The position numbers were made by a program, and so were the translations under genes. Positions 8,676-16,074 of a DNA stretch of 26,910 nucleotides are shown one piece after another. The notes under the pieces are model-generated. The model saw only the letters and a list, made by a program, of their open reading frames with translations, was not told where the DNA came from and did not search any database. This DNA is from FEN-1297 sp963787005 (GTDB lineage: Bacteria > Bacteroidota > Ignavibacteria > Ignavibacteriales > Ignavibacteriaceae), in the NCBI GenBank assembly GCA_963787005.1, contig CAWBBX010000128.1, positions 1 through 26,910 of the forward strand, written 5' to 3'. Numbering within the stretch: position 1 is the stretch's first letter; each line of letters starts with the position of its first letter.

Positions 8676-9149
8676 TCATTTATCTTTATAATCAAATCCT
8701 TTTACAGGTTCTCTAATTGTAAGCACCGGGCACGGAGCTTTGCGTACGACTTTTTCGGCCGTGCTGCCGAACAGAATGTGTTCCACACCCGTATGTCCGT
8801 GAGTTGCTATTATTATTAGATCTATGTTCTGTTCCGATGCTGTTTCGATAATTTCAATAAAGGGCTTGCCGGTTTTTACTATGGTCTCTACTTTAACCTC
8901 TCCGGGTATATTCTTCTTGGCAAGTTTCTGCAGCTCTTCCACCGCGCGCTTATCCATTTCCAGATCTACCGAAGGAATGGCTATTTGTCCCATGCTGAAA
9001 TCGGGAGGATAGATGACAGGCTCTACAACATAAATTAAATAAAGATCGGCGTTAAAGCATTTGACAAAGTTGACGGCATACTTGAGAGAATTTTTTGAAT
9101 AGTCGGAAAAATCTATCGGTACCAGAACTTTTTTTATGTTAGGTTCCAT
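8676..9149 (-). CDS. Universal stress protein, UspA family
   Basis: 157-residue single-domain Usp protein, cytosolic. It begins KKVLVPIDFS with the nucleotide-contacting D13. It carries the ATP-binding signature ATHG-x9-GS with G118 and G128-S129, followed by VVRKAPCPVLTI, so it probably belongs to the ATP-binding class. The minus-strand ATG is preceded by GGGGAA, and its first 11 bases overlap the end of the cyclic-nucleotide-binding gene, so the two are coupled. It runs convergent to the polyprenyl synthase. The precise stress role cannot be read from sequence. Confidence 0.92.
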   Translation of the reverse strand: MEPNIKKVLVPIDFSDYSKNSLKYAVNFVKCFNADLYLIYVVEPVIYPPDFSMGQIAIPSVDLEMDKRAVEELQKLAKKNIPGEVKVETIVKTGKPFIEIIETASEQNIDLIIIATHGHTGVEHILFGSTAEKVVRKAPCPVLTIREPVKGFDYKDK

Positions 9150-9696
9150 AGTCGTTCCCCGTGTTGATATTTGATTTATATTGCAGGTTAATGTGGTCCT
9201 CGTTCAGTTTCCTAAGCCTAAGCGCAATTATTTCCGAGATACCTTCCAGAATTTTAATACCCTTTTTCGGATATTTGTCGATAAACTCATCCAGGTCCGG
9301 CTTAAATATTACGGCCAGGCGGGCGTCGGATTTTGCGACTGCGGAAGCAGATCTTTTTTCTCCATCTATTAAGGCGAGCTCTCCGAAAAAATCTCCTTTT
9401 GTGAATGTAGCCAAAGACATAGTATCTCCGCTTTCAACGGATCTCTGGATCATTACATCGCCCTGGCGGATTACGTATAGACCTATGCCCGGATCGCCCT
9501 GGAAAAATACATATTCACCGGAGACGTAGTTGCGGGTATGAACGAGATTTAAAAGCAAAGATATATCTTTCTTGTTAAGGTTTTTGAAGATCGGTATGGA
9601 TTGAAGAGATTTCTGGAGATCGATCTTCTCGGCGGGCGTATTGAAAAAATTTGACCAGAAACTGCTGTGAATCACAGTGTTATTATTATCTTTCAT
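9139..9696 (-). CDS. Stand-alone cyclic-nucleotide-binding domain protein (no HTH)
   Basis: 185-residue Crp/Fnr-like sensory domain without a DNA-binding part. The CNB domain spans about residues 34-140, with the phosphate-binding cassette FGELAL (104-109) followed by R115 in EKRSASAV, the Arg that contacts the cyclic phosphate in true binders. The C-terminus is a helical tail with no helix-turn-helix, so this is not a transcription factor in itself. I chose ATG at 9696 because AGAGGG lies just upstream; the longer frame from 9750 would run into hisA. It sits between hisA and usp, and cNMP sensing linked to stress is a reasonable inference. Confidence 0.85.
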   Translation of the reverse strand: MKDNNNTVIHSSFWSNFFNTPAEKIDLQKSLQSIPIFKNLNKKDISLLLNLVHTRNYVSGEYVFFQGDPGIGLYVIRQGDVMIQRSVESGDTMSLATFTKGDFFGELALIDGEKRSASAVAKSDARLAVIFKPDLDEFIDKYPKKGIKILEGISEIIALRLRKLNEDHINLQYKSNINTGNDYGT

Positions 9697-9704
9697 CTTT
9701 CCCT

Positions 9705-10457
9705 CTATTGAAATATACCGGACTCGGCTACTCTCCAAAGCTTTTGACATGGGAATCTGTTTTCGTACAAAGCGCGTCCCACTATTACCGAGTCAACATT
9801 AAACGGCATCAATTTTTGAACGTCCATTAATTCATCCTTATTCCGAATTCCGCCCGAGTGAGTAATTTTCCCATTAGTCGTTTCGGCAACTTCCTTAGTG
9901 AATTTTAAATTCGGGCCGCCTAGAGTTCCGTTCTTCAGAACGTCGCAGACAATAAATCTTTCAACACCAATATCCGACATTTTTTTCGCAAAATCCTTAT
10001 AAAAAATTCCGGTCTTCTGCTTTCTTCCTCTAATTACAATCTCCTCATCAATTATGTCAAGAGATATAGCGATCTTAGCCGGGCCGTATTTTTCGAATGC
10101 CGCTTTGAATTGTTCAGGCTTCTCGATAGCCATCGTGCTCATTATTAGTCTGCTAATGCCCGTATCCATTATCTCATTTACGTCGTCAAGACTCCTTATT
10201 CCGCCAGCGAACTGTACCGGGATAATTACGGAAGAACAGATCTCAGCCACTATATGAAAGTTATTCTTGGTATGATCGGCCGCGCCGTCAAAATCAACTA
10301 TATGAATTAATTTAGAATTCTCCGCGCGCCAGATTTTTGCCATTTCAACCGGATCGCTCCCGTATTCCTTGCAGTTCAGCTCCGGAATTCCCTGAACCAC
10401 CCGGACAGTCTTTCCGTGCTTTATGTCGATTGACGGAATTACTAATAAATATCTCAT
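9705..10457 (-). CDS. hisA: HisA-like phosphoribosyl isomerase (TIM barrel), orphan
   Basis: 250-residue TIM barrel resembling ProFAR isomerase of histidine synthesis. The expected catalytic acids are present: D11 in IPSIDIKHG and D134 in AISLDII. Phosphate-binding loops are FAGGIRS (83-89), SGGIR (201-205) and VGRALYE (226-232), and HIVDFDGA (52-59) is retained. Deviations from usual HisA are FAGG in place of LGGG, and CDVLKNGTLGG where TDIxxDGTLxG is typical. It is not in a his operon; its downstream partners are a cNMP-binding protein and a Usp. GGAAGG upstream of ATG at 10457 supports the start. It is either HisA proper or a paralogue with another substrate. Confidence 0.75.
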   Translation of the reverse strand: MRYLLVIPSIDIKHGKTVRVVQGIPELNCKEYGSDPVEMAKIWRAENSKLIHIVDFDGAADHTKNNFHIVAEICSSVIIPVQFAGGIRSLDDVNEIMDTGISRLIMSTMAIEKPEQFKAAFEKYGPAKIAISLDIIDEEIVIRGRKQKTGIFYKDFAKKMSDIGVERFIVCDVLKNGTLGGPNLKFTKEVAETTNGKITHSGGIRNKDELMDVQKLMPFNVDSVIVGRALYENRFPCQKLWRVAESGIFQ

Positions 10458-10613
10458 CTCAAACCTTCCATTTCATGTACTTTTTAATTACAACCTTGCT
10501 CAACAGCTTAAAATTGAGACGGTATTTCCGTAAGCATAAACTGAACTGCTTCGAATTTAGAAATCCATCTACTCAGTAATTTTAAAAAAAGCGGTTTCAC
10601 AAAGTCAAAGCAG

Positions 10614-10746
10614 TTATTTTTTGATCCGTTCCGGCGGAATCTCTTTCTTTTCGTCAATTTCTAAAGCTAGCCGTCTTTTTCGCCTTTAGTGAATTTTTCA
10701 ACCAATGCCTTATCTTCTTTTGTTCGTCATTTGGCTGAAAATTCAC
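10614..10746 (-). pseudogene. Possible decayed small gene (three fragments in three frames)
   Basis: On the minus strand, a GTG at 10746 (AGG four bases upstream) opens MNFQPNDEQK. From 10717 a second frame reads EDKALVEKFTKGEKDG. From 10664 a third frame reads LEIDEKKEIPPERIKK and stops at 10614. Each piece is charged and protein-like, and they follow one another in order, which suggests an ORF broken by small indels. The middle piece resembles the N-terminus of some sigma factors, but that is too short to name. The alternative is chance in AT-rich DNA. Confidence 0.2.
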
Positions 10747-10823
10747 ATAACCTAATAATTTTAAATACTATAAAAAATAACTAATTACATTTATAAAACA
10801 AAAGTTACCACAATTAGTCATTT

Positions 10824-10852
10824 TGGTTTGAAATCACTTAAAATTCAAACCA
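10824..10852. repeat. Inverted repeat upstream of hydrolase gene
   Basis: Arms TGGTTTGAA (10824-10832) and TTCAAACCA (10844-10852) are perfect over 9 bp with an 11-base spacer, 87 bases before the hydrolase ATG. No U-tract follows on either strand, so an operator or RNA hairpin is more likely than a terminator. The binding factor is unknown. Confidence 0.45.
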
Positions 10853-10939
10853 GAAATTAAAATTTAACGATATGAAAGTAAAACCCGAAAAACGTCAATA
10901 TTCTTGACTTTTCTGACTATAATAAGCATATTTGAATAA

Positions 10940-11776
10940 ATGAGCAAAGATTTTATACTGACCACCACTAGGAATGACGTAATACGAATAACGGCTTTCG
11001 GTATAAATCAAATTAGTTCAGCTCCCTGTTTAATATTTGTTCACGGATTCAAAGGTTTCAAAGATTGGGGTTTCGGCCCGTATATAGGGCAATATTTTGC
11101 TGATCGCGGATTTTTTGTTCTTACATTTAATTTTTCACATAACGGCGTCGGAGAGAGCTTAACGGAATTTGTTGAACTTGAAAAATTCGCCGAGAACACA
11201 TTTTCTCTTGAGCTCAGCGAACTTTCCGAATTAATTGATGCATATTTGAACGGTTTTTTCGGCTCTATAAGTGATAAAAGAAAAATCGGGCTCGTAGGGC
11301 ACAGCAGAGGTGGCGCTATTTCGCTTTTAACCGCTTCTAGAAAGAAAGAGATAGACGCAGTTGCCGTTTGGGCTACAGTCGCAAAATTAGACCGGTATTC
11401 CGATCGTCAAAAGGAAAAATGGAGAAAAAAGGGTGTCTTCGAAGTCCAAAACAGCCGGACGAAACAAATTATGAGTCTTAACCTATCGCTTCTTGAAGAT
11501 ATCGAGAAAAATAAAGACGATCGGCTAAATATTGAAAAAGCCGTGACGAATTTAAATCTTCCGTTATTTATCGCTCACGGTACGGAAGATCTTGCCGTAC
11601 CCGGCTCAGAGGCCGAACAAATTTATAACTGGGCCGATAAAGACCTTACTGAATATTTTAAAATAGCGGCTGTCGGACATACTTTCGGTATGAAACACCC
11701 GTTTGAAGGGAGTAATCCCAAATTCGATCTGCTTCTTGATAAAACCATAACCTTCTTTAATTCATATTTTAATTGA
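10940..11776 (+). CDS. Alpha/beta hydrolase, serine-hydrolase type
   Basis: 278-residue cytoplasmic alpha/beta hydrolase. The oxyanion-hole region is VHGFKGFKDWGFG (34-46). The nucleophile elbow GHSRGG gives S122. The acid is probably D217 in AHGTEDLAVP and the base H247 in VGHTFG, so the triad is complete and correctly ordered. A charged insertion at about 150-200 probably forms the cap. The substrate is unknown; relatives include dienelactone hydrolase- and acylaminoacyl peptidase-like esterases. No Shine-Dalgarno sequence is visible before ATG 10940. bioY follows after 8 bases, but BioH-type function is not claimed because no bio genes other than bioY are seen. Confidence 0.85.
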   Translation: MSKDFILTTTRNDVIRITAFGINQISSAPCLIFVHGFKGFKDWGFGPYIGQYFADRGFFVLTFNFSHNGVGESLTEFVELEKFAENTFSLELSELSELIDAYLNGFFGSISDKRKIGLVGHSRGGAISLLTASRKKEIDAVAVWATVAKLDRYSDRQKEKWRKKGVFEVQNSRTKQIMSLNLSLLEDIEKNKDDRLNIEKAVTNLNLPLFIAHGTEDLAVPGSEAEQIYNWADKDLTEYFKIAAVGHTFGMKHPFEGSNPKFDLLLDKTITFFNSYFN

Positions 11777-11784
11777 GGAAATAA

Positions 11785-12372
11785 ATGCCTGTCAAAGAAA
11801 ATATAAAATCGAACAAGTTCTTAAATATTGCTAACGCGGTGCGTACATCGAGTCTTTTCTGGATTCTTTCTTTTACCGCGCTGACAGCGGTAGCGGCCCA
11901 GATAACGGTTCCCGTTAAGCCGGTTCCGTTTACTATTCAAACGATGATGGTGCTGCTGGCGGGCGCATTCCTCGGCGCGAAGAACGGCGCGTACAGCCAG
12001 ATAGTTTATCTCTTTCTTGGATGCCTCGGACTTCCCGTATTTGCCCAAATCCCCGATCCTGCAATCGGCTTTGCCAGACTTATAGGTCCTACCGGCGGTT
12101 ATCTTCTGGCCTTCCCGTTCGCCGCATTTATAACCGGATATATAGTTCAAAATAGAAAAAGCTATTTAAATACTGTGCTGGGTATGTTTGCCGGTAATTT
12201 GTTTATTCTCCTGGCCGGCGCGTTTTATCTTGGTCTTGTTTATGTTAAAGATTTTTACTCCGCATTCGTTACCGGTGCGGCCGTATTCTTATTATGGATG
12301 GTTGTAAAGGTTCTTGCCGCAGCGTCAGTTTATACGGGGATTTCAAAAAAATACACAAAGCTTCCTGAATAA
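11785..12372 (+). CDS. bioY: Biotin transporter BioY (ECF S-component)
   Basis: 195-residue integral membrane protein with about six hydrophobic segments, the substrate-binding subunit for biotin uptake. Typical BioY features are AAQITVPVKPVPFTIQTMMVLLAG (residues 37-60), GAKNGAYSQIVYLFLGCLGLPVF, and the central RLIGPTGGYLLAFPFAAFITGY. The start is well supported by GAGGAA at 11775-11780. No EcfA or EcfT gene is in the window, so it either works alone, as some BioY do, or uses a shared energising module elsewhere. The adjacent hydrolase is probably cotranscribed. Biotin import suggests partial or complete auxotrophy or salvage, but that needs the genome. Confidence 0.93.
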   Translation: MPVKENIKSNKFLNIANAVRTSSLFWILSFTALTAVAAQITVPVKPVPFTIQTMMVLLAGAFLGAKNGAYSQIVYLFLGCLGLPVFAQIPDPAIGFARLIGPTGGYLLAFPFAAFITGYIVQNRKSYLNTVLGMFAGNLFILLAGAFYLGLVYVKDFYSAFVTGAAVFLLWMVVKVLAAASVYTGISKKYTKLPE

Positions 12373-12431
12373 TCAGAAATTAGTTCCATATGCGAAATAT
12401 TTCACCAATTCAGTAAGGACACAATACTATA

Positions 12432-14432
12432 ATGGGGCTCAAAAATATCATTTTTATCCTGGTATTTCTAGCGGCTTTTATTTTCTTCTATTACAGCTGC
12501 AGAAGATTAATTCTTCAAATGCGCGTTGCCAAAAAGAAGGATGATAGATTCGACAAAATTGGTGAGAGGATAAAGAGGGTACTGAAGATCGCGTTCGGGC
12601 AGTCTAAGCTGCTGCGCGATCCTTTTGCCGGAACAATTCACTTCTTGATTTTCTGGGGCTTCATGCTGTTCCTTTTCGCCGTGATCGAGGCATTGATACA
12701 GGGATTTGACCCCGGCTTTTCACTAGCGTTTACCGGATATTTTTATTCTGCCGTTACGTTTATTCAGGATGTATTCGCTCTGCTTGTAATAATATCGGTA
12801 TTGATTGCATTGTACCGGCGCTTTGTTGTACACGTTCCCAGGCTTGAAGTGGATAAAGCCGGTAAAGCTGACGCCGCGTTTATATTACTGCTGATAATGT
12901 TTGTCTGTGTCGCCATGTTCGGCGAGAATACGGCTTCCATAGCTATGCACGGCTTTAAGATGGGAGAATACGAGGTACGTCCAATTTCGGCGTTATTAAG
13001 CCCTTTATTTTTCAGCGGAGCAGGACCAGGGGCGGCGCTGTCGTACGAGATTTTCTGGTGGATGCACGTAATAGTGGTTCTTGCGTTTTTGAATTATCTG
13101 CCTTATTCCAAACACCTTCATGTTTTAACATCTATTCCGAATACGTTTTTCTCTAACAACGACGGCATTAGGAACACTTTAAAACCGATAAATCTGGATG
13201 ACGAGAATATAGAAGTATTCGGCGCTTCGGACATAGAGCAGCTTTCATGGAAACAAATTCTGGACGGTTACTCATGTACCGAGTGCGGAAGATGCACATC
13301 CGTATGTCCGTCCGCTACGGTCGGTAAATCGCTTTCTCCTAGAAAAATTATAGTTGATATTCGGAGAAGAACATCGGATAAAGCGCCGCTTGTTCTAAGC
13401 GGCGAAACGGAAGGTGAGGCTTTCGAAAAAACGCTGGTTCACGATTATATAAGCGATAAGGAGCTTTGGCAGTGTACTACATGTATGGCTTGCGTGCAGG
13501 AGTGTCCTGTAATGATCGAGCACGTGGACTCTATTGTCGATATGAGAAGAGATTTGGTGCTGACAGAGGCTCAGTTCCCTTCGAATCTGAACAATGTTTT
13601 TAAGAGCTTAGAGACAAACTATACTCCGTGGGCTTTTAATAAAGACGACAGGGATAAATGGGCCGAGGGAATGGGAATAAAAACCATGGCAGAGGATCCG
13701 GACGGCGAAATACTTTTCTGGGTCGGGTGCGCCGGTTCGTTCGACGACAGGTATAAAAAAGTAACAAAAGCATTTGCATCTCTCATGCAGAAAGCCAATA
13801 TTAATTTCAGGATTTTGGGCAACGAAGAAAAATGCAACGGCGATACTGCCAGACGCCTCGGCAATGAATACTTAGCTCAAATGATGATTCAGCAGAATGT
13901 GGAAACCCTCAACGGATACGGTGTAAAAAAGATTGTTACTGCTTGCCCCCACTGCTTCCATTCTTTAAAGAATGAGTATAGACAATTCGGCGGAAATTTT
14001 GAAGTTATGCATCATACTGAGCTCATCAGCGAAATGATGAGCTCCGGTAAGCTGCAGTTAAAAGACGATTCATCCGATTCAAAAGTTACTTATCACGATT
14101 CATGCTACCTGGGACGTTATAACGGGGTTTACGAAGCACCTCGCGAAACCCTAAAAAAGGTAAACGGATTGGATTTTATAGAGATGAAGCGCAGCAAAAG
14201 CAGAGGTTTCTGCTGCGGCGGCGGGGGCGGCAGAATGTTCCTTGAGGATGAAGAGGGCGGTAAGATTAACGTGGAGAGAACAAAGGAAGCCCTCGGTACA
14301 AAAGCGGACACAATTGCATCCGCATGTCCTTTTTGTATGACTATGATGACGGACGGAGTAAAACACTTCGAAAAGTCTGAGGAAGTCGAAGTTAAGGATA
14401 TCGCGGAGATCGTTTTCGAGAATACTAAATAA
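12432..14432 (+). CDS. Membrane Fe-S oxidoreductase, HdrD/ETF:menaquinone oxidoreductase-like
   Basis: 666-residue fusion. The N-terminal membrane part (about 1-235) has around five hydrophobic segments and candidate heme-ligand histidines (H70, H212, H228), like NarI/DsrM gamma subunits. Two [4Fe-4S] ferredoxin motifs follow: C282-C285-C288-C292 and C348-C351-C354-C358. Then come two cysteine-rich CCG domains: the first is degenerate (CNG in place of CCG, with CPHC), the second is canonical (DSCYLGRY, FCCGGGG, CPFC). This order matches membrane-bound ETF:menaquinone oxidoreductases and HdrD-like proteins, which pass electrons from acyl-CoA or organic-acid oxidation into the quinone pool. No etfAB is in the window, so the partner is inferred. 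AAGGA lies rather far (12 bases) from the ATG. Confidence 0.85.
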   Translation: MGLKNIIFILVFLAAFIFFYYSCRRLILQMRVAKKKDDRFDKIGERIKRVLKIAFGQSKLLRDPFAGTIHFLIFWGFMLFLFAVIEALIQGFDPGFSLAFTGYFYSAVTFIQDVFALLVIISVLIALYRRFVVHVPRLEVDKAGKADAAFILLLIMFVCVAMFGENTASIAMHGFKMGEYEVRPISALLSPLFFSGAGPGAALSYEIFWWMHVIVVLAFLNYLPYSKHLHVLTSIPNTFFSNNDGIRNTLKPINLDDENIEVFGASDIEQLSWKQILDGYSCTECGRCTSVCPSATVGKSLSPRKIIVDIRRRTSDKAPLVLSGETEGEAFEKTLVHDYISDKELWQCTTCMACVQECPVMIEHVDSIVDMRRDLVLTEAQFPSNLNNVFKSLETNYTPWAFNKDDRDKWAEGMGIKTMAEDPDGEILFWVGCAGSFDDRYKKVTKAFASLMQKANINFRILGNEEKCNGDTARRLGNEYLAQMMIQQNVETLNGYGVKKIVTACPHCFHSLKNEYRQFGGNFEVMHHTELISEMMSSGKLQLKDDSSDSKVTYHDSCYLGRYNGVYEAPRETLKKVNGLDFIEMKRSKSRGFCCGGGGGRMFLEDEEGGKINVERTKEALGTKADTIASACPFCMTMMTDGVKHFEKSEEVEVKDIAEIVFENTK

Positions 14433-14465
14433 CATATTTCTTTTAACCAATTTCAGGAGGCTCAC

Positions 14466-14663
14466 ATGAATCAATTCGAAGACTTAATTCAGGCAGTAAA
14501 GAACTTAGAAACAGATTTCGAAAAGTTCTACATAAAGGGGCAGGCTGCCGCTGGAACACGTCTGCGCAAAGGATTGAGCGATTTGAGAAAACAGGCACAG
14601 GAGATGAGAAAGAATATTCAGGAAATTAAGGCTCAGAGAAAAGCCGAAAAGGCTCAGCCGTAA
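14466..14663 (+). CDS. Histone H1-like Hc1 family DNA-binding protein
   Basis: Small basic helical protein of 65 residues. An N-terminal acidic helix is followed by FYIKGQAAAGTRLRKGLSDLRK, the core of the Hc1-like family, and a Lys/Arg/Ala-rich tail ending KAEKAQP. Bacteroidota and Chlorobi relatives carry short Hc1 proteins thought to bind DNA as nucleoid proteins. A very strong Shine-Dalgarno sequence, AGGAGG at 14455-14460, precedes the ATG by 5 bases, which suggests abundant expression. It lies 33 bases after the Fe-S oxidoreductase and directly before a strong terminator. Family call by pattern is fairly sure; function in this organism is inferred. Confidence 0.85.
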   Translation: MNQFEDLIQAVKNLETDFEKFYIKGQAAAGTRLRKGLSDLRKQAQEMRKNIQEIKAQRKAEKAQP

Positions 14664-14686
14664 ATAATACTTTTTATTATTTAATT

Positions 14687-14725
14687 AAGGTTGCCCGGCT
14701 GAACCGGGCAGCCTTGTTTTTTTTT
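14687..14725 (+). terminator. Strong rho-independent terminator after the Hc1 gene
   Basis: A 12-bp stem with one T:G wobble, AAGGTTGCCCGG (14687-14698) and CCGGGCAGCCTT (14704-14715), a 5-base CTGAA loop, then G and nine T (14717-14725). It ends the hydrolase/bioY/oxidoreductase/Hc1 stretch. The last T is directly followed by the ATG of the CapA gene. Confidence 0.93.
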
Positions 14726-15886
14726 ATGACCAAATCAATAGTCTGCTTTTTACTCGGCTTTTTTTCGATCTGCGTAAATGCCCAATCATCGATTAAAAGT
14801 TCCGCCCGGTTAACATCTCCAAAAGACTCGATTGTTACAATATCAATCGCGGCCGTCGGCGATCTTATGTGTCATTCCGTTCAATTCGATTATGCAAAAA
14901 CAGCACAGGATTCGTTCAACTTTAATCCCGTATTCTCTTTGGTTAAAAAGTATATATCCGCCGCCGATATCGCCTGCGGCAATCTTGAAACGGTCACGGC
15001 GGGGGAAAAAGCAAAATATACTGGTTATCCTAATTTCAATTCGCCGGATGAGTTTGTTGATGCAATTAAAAATGCCGGCTTCGATCTTTTATTTACCGCC
15101 AACAATCACGCGCTCGATAGAGGGGAGAAGGGCGTTAGACAAACTATCGCTCTTATCCGAAATTTAGGAATTAACCAAACAGGAACATTCCTAAGCCGGC
15201 GTGACAGGGATTCAATACGGATATTAAATATAAAAGGTATAAGAACAGCATTCCTGGCTTACTCCTACGGTGAAAACGGTCATTACATTCCGAAGACGAG
15301 AACGTATATCATAAATCTGATTGATACGACTTTAATTAGGGAAGATATTTCGTCGGCAAGAAAAACCGGGGCAGATATTGTAGTGGTTTATTTCCATTTC
15401 GGGGAGGAATATCACCGCACTCCTTCGGATTACCAGGAGAATATTGTGAAGGCTTCAATACATTACGGAGCAGATATAATAATTGCCAGCCATCCTCACG
15501 TAGTTGAACCGGCAATATTCTTCAAAACTGAGGACAATCAAATCGATTCTGGTTATGCCGTTTATTCACTAGGTAATTTTATCTCGAATCAGCGGAAGCG
15601 CTACACCGACGGGGGAGTGATTTTAACAATCGGCATTACAAAAAATATTACCAAAGACAGCATTTATATATCAAAGATCAACTATAGACCGACGTGGGTT
15701 TACAAAGGGGAATATAAAGGGAAAAGGCAATTTATAATCGTACCCGATGATTCAGCAGATATTGATTCGATAAAAATATGGCTTACTCCTTACAAAAAAT
15801 CTCAAATGATGAGATCCTTTAAAGATACCAAAGAAATTCTTAAAATTAAGGACAAAGAACCGTCAAAAATGGAGAATTTAAGATAG
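14726..15886 (+). CDS. CapA/PgsA-family metallophosphatase-like secreted protein
   Basis: 386-residue protein of the CapA (poly-gamma-glutamate capsule) family with a calcineurin-like fold. A signal peptide spans about residues 1-19, with cleavage near VNAQ. Metal-site-type motifs occur in order: AVGDLM (43-48), GNLE (85-88), NNH (126-128), HFGEEY (224-229), SHPHVV (255-260) and SLGNFIS (281-287). Family members are linked to capsule or glycan processing, but many have no known substrate; no pgsB/C genes are adjacent. I use ATG 14726 because it starts a good signal peptide; the TTG at 14714 lies inside the terminator. No Shine-Dalgarno sequence is visible. Confidence 0.88.
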   Translation: MTKSIVCFLLGFFSICVNAQSSIKSSARLTSPKDSIVTISIAAVGDLMCHSVQFDYAKTAQDSFNFNPVFSLVKKYISAADIACGNLETVTAGEKAKYTGYPNFNSPDEFVDAIKNAGFDLLFTANNHALDRGEKGVRQTIALIRNLGINQTGTFLSRRDRDSIRILNIKGIRTAFLAYSYGENGHYIPKTRTYIINLIDTTLIREDISSARKTGADIVVVYFHFGEEYHRTPSDYQENIVKASIHYGADIIIASHPHVVEPAIFFKTEDNQIDSGYAVYSLGNFISNQRKRYTDGGVILTIGITKNITKDSIYISKINYRPTWVYKGEYKGKRQFIIVPDDSADIDSIKIWLTPYKKSQMMRSFKDTKEILKIKDKEPSKMENLR

Positions 15887-16026
15887 CCGGTCGGCTGACA
15901 GAATTTATTAATCCTCTGTAAAAAACAATCTAAAATGCGGAAATTCCGCTATTTAAAGTCAAATTAATTATTCAATTCTACCTTAATCCCGTTATCTGGG
16001 ACGCAATTCTATTCAGTTTTTATTTG

Positions 16027-16034
16027 TATATTTG
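16027..16034 (+). promoter_or_regulatory. Perfect TAnnTTTG -7 element upstream of the idh-like gene
   Basis: TATATTTG at 16027-16034 fits the Bacteroidota -7 consensus exactly and would place transcription start near 16041, giving a leader of roughly 34 bases. No TTG stands at the proper distance upstream (CAAT at 16004-16007), so confidence is limited. The rest of the 15887-16074 spacer shows only weak short dyads. Confidence 0.4.
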
Positions 16035-16074
16035 CGCTTTGCAAATTAAATACTCTAAAAGGAGATGTTACGGA

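Larger units (their letters stand above)
10458..10939. other. 482-base gap between divergent genes, no intact gene seen
   Basis: The spacer separates the hisA-like gene (-) from the alpha/beta hydrolase gene (+). It is AT-rich. It holds a possible minus-strand coding remnant at 10614-10746, a 9-bp inverted repeat at 10824-10852 and a weak promoter-like sequence at 10904-10934. Short plus-strand frames near 10337-10579 overlap hisA and lack any family feature. Confidence 0.6.

Noticed and set aside
9697..9750. Longer N-terminus (203 residues) for the cyclic-nucleotide-binding protein
   Set aside because: It would overlap the hisA-like gene and lacks a ribosome site, whereas ATG 9696 has AGAGGG immediately upstream.
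10337..10579. 80-codon plus-strand ORF over the start of hisA
   Set aside because: About half lies antisense to the hisA-like gene, with no ribosome site and no recognisable motif.
10904..10923. TTGACT and TATAAT as an E. coli-type promoter
   Set aside because: The two boxes are separated by only 8 bases, far from the 16-18 needed.
14714..14725. TTG start for the CapA protein at 14714
   Set aside because: It lies in the terminator stem and U-tract and only adds Phe codons before the natural Met of the signal peptide.
15937..15955. GCGG...CCGC dyad after the CapA gene as a terminator
   Set aside because: The stem is only 4 bp before mismatches and there is no T-run.
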